Positions 7,877-13,439 of a stretch of 13,439 bases of DNA are shown here, piece by piece. The position numbers were made by a program, and so were the translations under genes. This DNA comes from Fidelibacterota bacterium (GTDB lineage Bacteria; Fidelibacterota; Marinisomatia; SCGC-AAA003-L08; D37C17), in NCBI GenBank assembly GCA_018671635.1, contig JABHHG010000115.1, forward strand, positions 1-13,439. Direction: 5' to 3'. Every line of letters begins with the position of its first letter. The stretch's first letter is position 1. Under the pieces are notes generated by a model, which was not told where the DNA came from, searched no databases, and was given only the letters and a program-made list of their open reading frames with translations.

Positions 7877-8107
7877 CTATGCTTTACGTGGGTCTATAGC
7901 GTATGGAAAAAGTGCAATATTTCGTGCACGTTTCACTGCATTCGTAAGACGACGTTGATGTTTTGCACATACGCCGGTTACATGCCCAGGAATGATTTTA
8001 CCCGTTTCAGTTAGAAACTTACGAAGGTACTTATACTCTTTATAGTCGATTGCAATTTTGTTGTTTTCACAGAAAACACAAACTTTACGATTAGATATAA
8101 ACGCCAT
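7877..8107 (-). CDS. rpsR: 30S ribosomal protein bS18
   Basis: 76 residues. The core is a clear bS18 (GHVTGVCAKHQRRL and KRARNIALFPY). It is a cysteine-containing form: C10-x2-C13 and C47-x2-H50 could form a small zinc site, as in the zinc-type variants known for several ribosomal proteins. bS18 sits with bS6 on the platform of the 30S subunit. Its ATG begins one base after the rpsF stop codon, with GAGGA just upstream inside the rpsF end, so the two partners are tightly coupled in translation. Confidence 0.97.
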   Translation of the reverse strand: MAFISNRKVCVFCENNKIAIDYKEYKYLRKFLTETGKIIPGHVTGVCAKHQRRLTNAVKRARNIALFPYAIDPRKA

Positions 8108-8108
8108 T

Positions 8109-8657
8109 TTATTCCTCTACTTTCTCTTCAGCAGCAACTTCTGCTTCAGCTGGTGCGTCTTCGGCAACCGTTTCTTCTTTAGTTTCTTCAACAGGAGTCT
8201 CTTCAGCCACTACTTCCTCAGCAGGAGCCTCTTCAACAGCAACTTCCTCTGTAGATGCTTCTTCAACTACTTCTACAACAGGTTTTTCTTCAACTCGAGG
8301 TGCGCGAGAAGTTTTGGCTTCTTTCCCTGCAATCTGAGTATCTAAATCTTCAGTTTGCTCACGGATTCCCGCTTCTTCAATCTTAACGGTCATATATGAA
8401 AGAATGCTGGGGTTATGTTCCATTTCAACATTGAAGTTATTATTCTTCATGCCATCAGATTTAAATTGAAGCAATATGTATGTACCATACTTTTGCTTGT
8501 CAATAAAATAGCCTAATTTTTTCTTTCCCCAAATTTCAGTGGCAACTACTTCACCGCCATTGTCCTTCAGAAATTTTTCAACTGTTAATACAATGTCCTT
8601 AAGTCTTCCCGCTTCTAAAGCAGAGTGAACAATGTATAATGTTTCATAGTAATTCAT
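8109..8657 (-). CDS. rpsF: 30S ribosomal protein bS6 with long acidic tail
   Basis: The first 100 or so residues are a normal bS6 (MNYYETLYIVHSALEAG, then WGKKKLGYFIDKQKYGTYIL). Partner bS18 is encoded immediately downstream. The protein is 182 residues, against roughly 95-135 in most bacteria. The excess is a low-complexity tail from about residue 120 to the end, made almost only of E, A, V, P and T with repeats such as AEEVVAEETPVEE. A strong ribosome site (TTAGGAG, 7 nt from the ATG) precedes the gene. It begins 20 nt after hppA, and no structured S6:S18 autoregulatory leader is evident in that gap. The ssb gene often found between rpsF and rpsR is absent. Confidence 0.96.
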   Translation of the reverse strand: MNYYETLYIVHSALEAGRLKDIVLTVEKFLKDNGGEVVATEIWGKKKLGYFIDKQKYGTYILLQFKSDGMKNNNFNVEMEHNPSILSYMTVKIEEAGIREQTEDLDTQIAGKEAKTSRAPRVEEKPVVEVVEEASTEEVAVEEAPAEEVVAEETPVEETKEETVAEDAPAEAEVAAEEKVEE

Positions 8658-8677
8658 GTATAACTCCTAACCTAAGA

Positions 8678-10819
8678 TTATCCTGCAACCGCGATGAGCG
8701 GCGCAATAACCAATGATACAACTGACATTAATTTAATTAATATATTTAAAGATGGTCCTGAAGTATCCTTAAATGGATCACCTACAGTATCACCCACAAC
8801 AGCTGCTTTGTGAGCGTCAGAACCTTTTTTAAGTATTTCACCATCAATTTCCAAACCTTCTTCAATCATTTTTTTTGCATTGTCCCATGCACCACCTGCA
8901 TTAGACTGGAAAATTGCCATGAGAACACCGCAAACGGTAACCCCTGCAAGTAGTCCACCCAAAATTTCGGGGCCTTGTGTACTTCCAAATAACTTAGGAG
9001 TAAACCCAACAATTACAGGAGTTGTAATAGCTAATAAGCCTGGCATGACCATTTCTTTAATGGCAGATTGAGTAGAGATTTCTACGCAACGACCATGGTC
9101 TGCTTTCGTTAATCCTAATTCGTAAACGGCTTTGTCATCATCAGACCATGTGGAAGAATCACCTTTGGCCAATACTGAAAGGGCTGCCTTCAATTCTGGT
9201 ATATCTCTAAATTGACGACGAACTTCTTCAATCATTGCCATGGCTGCACGTCCAACTGCACTCATTGCCATTGAAGAAAATAAGAATGGTAACATTCCAC
9301 CCACAAATAAACCGGCCATTACCATTGGATTTGAAATATCGATACTGTTAATTCCACTCTTCACCATGAATGCGGCGAACAATGCCAATGCAGTTAGGGC
9401 TGCAGACCCAATTGCAAAACCTTTACCAATGGCAGCAGTTGTATTGCCAACAGCATCAAGCTTATCTGTTCGTTCGCGGACTTCTTCGGGTAATTCTGCC
9501 ATTTCAGCTATTCCACCGGCATTATCAGAAATAGGTCCGTATGCATCAACAGCCAATTGAATGCCTGTATTTGCTAACATCCCTAAGGCTGCCATTGCGA
9601 TACCATAAAGGCCTGCAAAATGATGCGCACCCATAATAGCGGCTGCGATAATTAATGTAGGAATTGCAGTAGATTGCATTCCAATTGCTAAACCAGCAAT
9701 AATGTTGGTGGCGGGGCCAGTTAATGATTGTTTTGTAATAGACAATACTGGAGAAGTTCCCGTACCCGTGTAATGTTCTGTGATCATGCCGATACCCAAA
9801 CCAGAAACAAGTCCAATTACAGTTGCGTAGAAAACACCCATACTGGTGAAAGCAACACCGCCTTGAATAAAGTCTGCGGGTAAAAATTCTTGAATCAAAA
9901 AGTAAATAGCGGCTATCATAATAAAGGCACTACCAAATTCACCCCTATTTAATGCTTTTTGTGGATCACCACCTTCTTTAACTGAAACCATGAATGTTCC
10001 AATAATAGAAACGATGATTCCTGATGCAGCAATATAAAGGGGAAGCAAAACGAATTCATTACCCAGCACAGCACCCAATACCATTGAACCAATAATAGAG
10101 CCCACAAAAGATTCAAATAAGTCAGCACCCATACCAGCAACATCACCTACATTATCACCCACATTATCCGCAATGGTTGCAGGGTTTAATGGATGATCTT
10201 CAGGAATTCCTGCTTCAACCTTTCCTACAAGGTCAGCGCCTACATCTGCAGCTTTAGTATAAATTCCGCCACCCACACGTGCAAACAATGCAATTGATGA
10301 CGCACCTAGTGAAAATCCAGATAATACATTTAATGTAACATCCATACTTTCAAAGTGAGATGAATAAAATATGAATAGACCACCCAAGCCAAGTACGCCT
10401 AAACCTACAACACTGAGTCCCATTACAGAACCACCAGTGAATGCAACATTCAATGCTTGAGCAAGGCTTGTACGTGCAGCATTTGTAGTACGATTGTTAG
10501 CTTTTGTTGCAACTTTCATCCCCAAAAATCCAGCAAATGCAGACGCAAAAGCACCTACAATAAATGATAAGGCAATCAATGGACTTGAATCAGCCTTACC
10601 TGAATTTGCAATACTAAGTAGTACAGCCACTGCAATTACAAAAATAGCCAATACACGATATTCGGCTTTTAAAAATGCCATTGCACCATCAGCAATACTG
10701 GCACCAATTTGTTTCATACGTGCAGTGCCTTCATCTTGTGCAGTAATCCAACTGGTTTTCCATAATGCGTAAAGCATGGCTAAAAGACCCGCACCGATTA
10801 CAAGATATAAATTATTCAT
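8678..10819 (-). CDS. hppA: Membrane-bound ion-translocating pyrophosphatase, K+-dependent type
   Basis: Integral inner-membrane enzyme that hydrolyses pyrophosphate and pumps H+ and/or Na+ outward. 713 residues with many hydrophobic helices (about 16 expected). Substrate-site motifs are intact: DVGADLVGK (192-200), DNVGDNVGD (218-226) and DTVGDPFKDTSGPS (677-690). The GNTTAA motif has alanine at 462, where K+-independent enzymes have lysine, so it should require K+. The gate triad D233/E236/K696 matches the positions of D243/E246/K707 in the Thermotoga maritima Na+ pump. That layout is shared with some H+ and dual pumps, so the ion cannot be fixed here. It lies 19 nt after pth and 20 nt before rpsF, inside a translation operon. 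AGGA upstream of the ATG is a modest ribosome site. Confidence 0.97.
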   Translation of the reverse strand: MNNLYLVIGAGLLAMLYALWKTSWITAQDEGTARMKQIGASIADGAMAFLKAEYRVLAIFVIAVAVLLSIANSGKADSSPLIALSFIVGAFASAFAGFLGMKVATKANNRTTNAARTSLAQALNVAFTGGSVMGLSVVGLGVLGLGGLFIFYSSHFESMDVTLNVLSGFSLGASSIALFARVGGGIYTKAADVGADLVGKVEAGIPEDHPLNPATIADNVGDNVGDVAGMGADLFESFVGSIIGSMVLGAVLGNEFVLLPLYIAASGIIVSIIGTFMVSVKEGGDPQKALNRGEFGSAFIMIAAIYFLIQEFLPADFIQGGVAFTSMGVFYATVIGLVSGLGIGMITEHYTGTGTSPVLSITKQSLTGPATNIIAGLAIGMQSTAIPTLIIAAAIMGAHHFAGLYGIAMAALGMLANTGIQLAVDAYGPISDNAGGIAEMAELPEEVRERTDKLDAVGNTTAAIGKGFAIGSAALTALALFAAFMVKSGINSIDISNPMVMAGLFVGGMLPFLFSSMAMSAVGRAAMAMIEEVRRQFRDIPELKAALSVLAKGDSSTWSDDDKAVYELGLTKADHGRCVEISTQSAIKEMVMPGLLAITTPVIVGFTPKLFGSTQGPEILGGLLAGVTVCGVLMAIFQSNAGGAWDNAKKMIEEGLEIDGEILKKGSDAHKAAVVGDTVGDPFKDTSGPSLNILIKLMSVVSLVIAPLIAVAG

Positions 10820-10838
10820 TTAGTTCTATTCCTTATTA

Positions 10839-11384
10839 TTAATTGAATTTGTTCATTGCCTCAACAATACCATTTTCTAGAAAAAACTCTAGGGCATCAC
10901 AGGCGTGGTTAATTACAATTTTAACTTCATCATTATTCTTCTCAGGAAAAGGCTTAAGCACATATTTTTCAGCGGGGCGCATATGTTCTTCTGTTGCGAT
11001 ACCCAATCTCAATCTGTTATAATTTTCAGATTTAAGATGATAAATAATAGACTCAACTCCTCTATGTCCGCCAGTACCTCCAGTAGGTCTCAATCGAATA
11101 GTTCCTAATGGGAGGTCAATGTCATCGTATGCAACAATCACATCTTCAGTTGAAACATCAAAATATCTGCAAATTTCTCCCACTGCTATACCACTATTGT
11201 TCATATAGGTGGTGGGCTTTGCGAAAATTATGTTTCCACTTTTAGCGTAAAGGTAGTCTCCTTTACCTGATTTATATTTCAAAGATCTATTTTGGATTAA
11301 CTGGTCAACAACCCAGAATCCAAAATTATGTTTGGTTTTAGCATATCCCGTTCCAGGATTACCAAGACCAACTACAAGCGTCAT
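10839..11384 (-). CDS. pth: Peptidyl-tRNA hydrolase
   Basis: Frees tRNA from peptidyl-tRNA dropped by stalled ribosomes. 181 residues, slightly shorter than E. coli Pth (194). GLGNPG, Y14 and the catalytic H19-N20 are present, as are N62 (TTYMNNSG) and D87 (AYDDID), which match E. coli N68 and D93. At the position of E. coli N114 (GGHNG) this protein has R108 (GGHRG), an uncommon choice at a tRNA-contacting site. The start codon overlaps the rplY stop by one base (TAATG), showing translational coupling; prs-rplY-pth order is widely conserved. Confidence 0.97.
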   Translation of the reverse strand: MTLVVGLGNPGTGYAKTKHNFGFWVVDQLIQNRSLKYKSGKGDYLYAKSGNIIFAKPTTYMNNSGIAVGEICRYFDVSTEDVIVAYDDIDLPLGTIRLRPTGGTGGHRGVESIIYHLKSENYNRLRLGIATEEHMRPAEKYVLKPFPEKNNDEVKIVINHACDALEFFLENGIVEAMNKFN

Positions 11385-12061
11385 TACTCGCTGTCCGTTG
11401 ATTCCCCAGAATCACCAGAAGCATCACCACCTGCAGGTGCTTCACCACCTTCTTCATCCATGAAGAGGTCTTTATCTTCTTCTTCAACTACAGGCTCTTC
11501 TTCACGCATAGCATGTGTTACCGATGCAACTACTGAGTCAGGGCTACTCATTAACTCGTGCTTATCATCTAATTTGATGTGACTCACTTGCATACTATCA
11601 CCAATTGAAAGCGCAGAAATATCAACGTCTATAGAACCTATAATATCCATCGGAAAACATGATATTTCAATTTCTGATGTGGGAGAATTTAATACACCAC
11701 CTTCTTCTTTAACCCCAATAGCATCACCCGTTAAATGAATAGAAACCTTAACGGTAATTTTCTCATCCATCTTAACACCATACAAATCAATATGAAGAAT
11801 ATCGTCTGTTACTGGATGATATTGAACTGATTTGAAAACAACATTTTTTTTCTCAGCTCCAACACTAATGTTGAAAATATGTGCACCGGATTTTTGTGCT
11901 TCAAAAAGTTCTTTTTGATCGATTGAGAAAGAAATACTTTCCTTAGAATTGTGTGAGTAATAAACTCCAGGAATTCCACCATCACGGCGGACCTGTTTAC
12001 TGGCTTTTTTACCAGAACCTTCACGTTTATTTACTTCTAATTTAAATTCTTTAACTGCCAT
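11384..12061 (-). CDS. rplY: 50S ribosomal protein bL25, CTC (general stress) form
   Basis: 225 residues, the long CTC/TL5-type bL25 that binds 5S rRNA. The N-terminal L25 domain covers about residues 1-93, with GIPGVYYS near 29-36 and the HIDLYGV strand at 90-96. The beta-rich TL5 domain covers about 98-185. The C-terminal 40 residues are acidic and low-complexity (E, D, G, S). AGGAG lies 8 nt before the ATG, and the gene starts 17 nt after prs. The name ctc is also used for this form. Confidence 0.95.
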   Translation of the reverse strand: MAVKEFKLEVNKREGSGKKASKQVRRDGGIPGVYYSHNSKESISFSIDQKELFEAQKSGAHIFNISVGAEKKNVVFKSVQYHPVTDDILHIDLYGVKMDEKITVKVSIHLTGDAIGVKEEGGVLNSPTSEIEISCFPMDIIGSIDVDISALSIGDSMQVSHIKLDDKHELMSSPDSVVASVTHAMREEEPVVEEEDKDLFMDEEGGEAPAGGDASGDSGESTDSE

Positions 12062-12078
12062 TTTTATTACTCCTATAC

Positions 12079-13011
12079 CTAAAAATCGAACATAGAACTT
12101 AATGAAGTCCCATCTACGATACGTTTAATAGACTCACCGAATACTTCGGATACAGAGATTACCTCTAATTTTTCAAATTTTGTTTTATCACCCAATTCTA
12201 TTGTGTTGCAAACAATCACTTTTGAGATGGGCGATTCTGATAATCTCTCAATTGATGGCCCAGACAAAACAGGATGAGTAGCCACAGCTGTAACTGATAA
12301 TGCTCCTTCATCCATAGCCGTTTGCGCCGCATTACAAATAGTTCCAGCAGTATCAATCATGTCATCAATGATTAATACATGCTTGTCTTTCAAATCACCC
12401 ACTAAATTTGCAACTTCTGCCATATTGGGCTTGGGTCGGCGTTTGTCAATTAATGCAAATCCTACATGAAGTTTTTTCGCATAAGATTGACTCATTTTTG
12501 CACTGCCCACATCAGGCGCTAACACCACACCATTTTCTTCATTCAAATTTAGCGAACGAAGTTTATCGAGTAATGCAATGCGAGAATACAGGTGATCAAA
12601 TGGCACATTTGCAAATCCTTGAATTTGGGGTGAATGAAGATCCATTGTAATAATTCTATCCACACCACCTGCAGTAATGAGATCCATCATTAGTCGGGAA
12701 GAAATAGGCACACGAGCCCTATCTTTTCTATCTTGACGACCATACCCAAAATAGGGAATCACTGCCACAATACTTTTTGCTGATGCACGACGCGCAGCAT
12801 CCAACATCAACAGAAGTTCTAATATATTATCAGCGGGTGGATTAGTGGATTGAATGATGAAAACATCTTCATTTCTGATATTCTCTTCAAATGCAACACT
12901 GAGCTCACCGTCGCTAAATTCTTTTATATCAAGAGCACCCAAAGGCATATCTAAATAATTAGAGATACTTTCAGCTAATGCTAAATTTGATCTTCCGCTA
13001 AATAACTTCAT
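12079..13011 (-). CDS. prs: Ribose-phosphate pyrophosphokinase (PRPP synthetase)
   Basis: Transfers pyrophosphate from ATP to ribose 5-phosphate, giving PRPP for nucleotide, histidine and tryptophan synthesis. 310 residues, normal for class I enzymes. It begins MKLFSGRSN as in most orthologues, so the start is secure. YGRQDRKDRAR (90-100) is the ATP-binding loop, H126 in MDLHSPQIQGF is conserved, and IIDDMIDTAGT (214-224) is the PRPP-binding loop. The start codon is only 2 nt from the 3' end of tRNA-Gln, and the upstream bases are C-rich, so no Shine-Dalgarno sequence exists. The mRNA is probably released by tRNA processing with almost no leader. Confidence 0.97.
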   Translation of the reverse strand: MKLFSGRSNLALAESISNYLDMPLGALDIKEFSDGELSVAFEENIRNEDVFIIQSTNPPADNILELLLMLDAARRASAKSIVAVIPYFGYGRQDRKDRARVPISSRLMMDLITAGGVDRIITMDLHSPQIQGFANVPFDHLYSRIALLDKLRSLNLNEENGVVLAPDVGSAKMSQSYAKKLHVGFALIDKRRPKPNMAEVANLVGDLKDKHVLIIDDMIDTAGTICNAAQTAMDEGALSVTAVATHPVLSGPSIERLSESPISKVIVCNTIELGDKTKFEKLEVISVSEVFGESIKRIVDGTSLSSMFDF

Positions 13012-13013
13012 TG

Positions 13014-13084
13014 CTGGGGGATGGGGAGTCGAACCCCAATACTCGGCACCAAAAACCGATGTCCTACCATTGAACGATCCCCCA
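13014..13084 (-). tRNA. tRNA-Gln (anticodon TTG)
   Basis: 71 nt with a full cloverleaf. The acceptor pairs TGGGGGA with TCCCCCA, the D-stem pairs GTTC with GGAC (one T-G), the anticodon stem TCGGT/GCCGA encloses TTTTGGT (anticodon TTG, reading CAA), and the T-arm is TGGGG-TTCGACT-CCCCA. The discriminator base is G and CCA is not encoded; the next bases are CA and then the prs ATG. A tRNA-Gln directly before prs also occurs in other bacteria such as Pseudomonas. Confidence 0.96.
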
Positions 13085-13105
13085 ATGGATTTTTTAATAA
13101 TTTTG

Positions 13106-13179
13106 CTGGGGCTTGTGGAGTCGAACTACCAACCGCCTGATTAACAGTCAGGTGCAACTGCCAATTGTGCTACGCCCCA
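13106..13179 (-). tRNA. tRNA-Asn (anticodon GTT), several stem mismatches
   Basis: 74 nt. The anticodon arm is perfect (CCTGA-CTGTTAA-TCAGG, anticodon GTT) and six acceptor pairs hold (TGGGGC with GCCCCA). Other arms are imperfect: 7-66 is G-A, 13-22 is C-T, and the T-stem GGTAG/CCACA has G-A at 49-65 and A-C at 52-62. The T-loop TTCGACT is normal. CCA is not encoded. It lies 21 nt from tRNA-Gln and 28 nt after ispE. It is either a functional but unusual tRNA or a decaying or miscalled copy. Confidence 0.82.
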
Positions 13180-13207
13180 ATAGCGTAATCGATATATCCA
13201 GATAGAA

Positions 13208-13439
13208 TTATATAATATGAGGGAAAGTGATGAAGGATTGGCATTGTGTGAACTGCTCAGAAGATTTCTGGAGTAATTCACGGTTATCAAAGATGCCAAA
13301 CACAGTCGAGCCACTTCCCGACATACCGGCGTAGATTGCTCCACAATCATACAATTGTGACTTAATCTCGTCGATTTCTGGATATGTTGATCGGATAACC
13401 CGTTCAAAATCATTTTCAAATAACTGCCAGTTAACTGGC
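13208..13439 (-). CDS. ispE: 4-diphosphocytidyl-2-C-methyl-D-erythritol kinase, C-terminal part
   Basis: Only the last 76 residues are in the window; the 5' part lies beyond the right edge. The fragment reads NDFERVIRSTYPEIDEIK and then GAIYAGMSGSGSTVFGIF. The latter is the glycine-rich C-terminal motif of GHMP kinases, and the combination is typical of IspE. The enzyme phosphorylates CDP-methylerythritol in the MEP pathway to isoprenoids. The frame uses codons counted from 13438 and ends with TAA at 13208-13210. ispE followed by tRNA and prs is a recurrent bacterial arrangement, which supports the call. Confidence 0.9.
   Translation of the reverse strand, partial: PVNWQLFENDFERVIRSTYPEIDEIKSQLYDCGAIYAGMSGSGSTVFGIFDNRELLQKSSEQFTQCQSFITFPHII

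Noticed and set aside
8058..8345. + strand ORF rich in Phe, Ser and Asn
   Set aside because: It is the complement of the repetitive Glu-rich tail of bS6 and has no independent support.
8658..8677. S6:S18 autoregulatory leader before rpsF
   Set aside because: The 20-nt gap after hppA holds a ribosome site but no visible stem structure.
13141..13419. 92-codon - strand ORF starting at 13419
   Set aside because: It runs through tRNA-Asn and is out of frame with the clear IspE C-terminus; it is a shadow frame.
1..13439. CRISPR array, insertion sequence, prophage or toxin-antitoxin pair
   Set aside because: No spaced direct repeats, transposase, integrase or paired small ORFs were seen; genes are housekeeping and tightly packed.

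Overview
The window is A+T-rich and densely packed with bacterial chromosomal genes. The gene content (an SDR-type threonine dehydrogenase next to Kbl, a PorV/PorQ-like outer-membrane barrel, a K+-dependent membrane pyrophosphatase, acidic tails on S6 and L25) suits a Gram-negative lineage near the Fibrobacterota-Chlorobiota-Bacteroidota group, possibly a marine Neomarinimicrobiota (SAR406) type. That placement is an inference from family resemblance, not from a tree.

Layout: (1) On the + strand at 130-2325, a threonine 3-dehydrogenase gene is followed without a gap by kbl. Together they would convert threonine to glycine and acetyl-CoA. (2) A convergent spacer at 2326-2573 holds degenerate repeats: an inverted-repeat element, a small GC-rich hairpin and three tandem heptamers. 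(3) On the - strand, priA overlaps a gene for a membrane-anchored HELNH metallopeptidase, which in turn overlaps a gene for a PorV/PorQ-like beta-barrel; the three look translationally coupled. (4) Upstream of priA lies a decayed membrane-protein gene at about 6675-7330, with no start codon and a probable one-base frameshift. (5) A strong rho-independent terminator at 7370-7396 closes a long - strand gene series. In transcription order this is ispE (cut by the window end), tRNA-Asn, tRNA-Gln, prs, rplY/ctc, pth, hppA, rpsF, rpsR, rplI.

The long series joins two widely conserved clusters, ispE-tRNA-prs-rplY-pth and rpsF-rpsR-rplI, through an inserted hppA, and it lacks the ssb gene that often sits between rpsF and rpsR. 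It combines translation (ribosomal proteins, peptidyl-tRNA recycling, tRNAs), PRPP and isoprenoid precursor supply, and pyrophosphate-driven ion pumping. Gaps inside the series are 0-28 nt.

Most of the window is ordinary housekeeping and I see no clear new defence, mobile or secretion system. The points most worth checking are the tRNA-Gln whose 3' end lies 2 nt before the prs start codon, the mismatch-rich tRNA-Asn, the hppA insertion, the priA-peptidase-barrel coupling and the frameshifted pseudogene.
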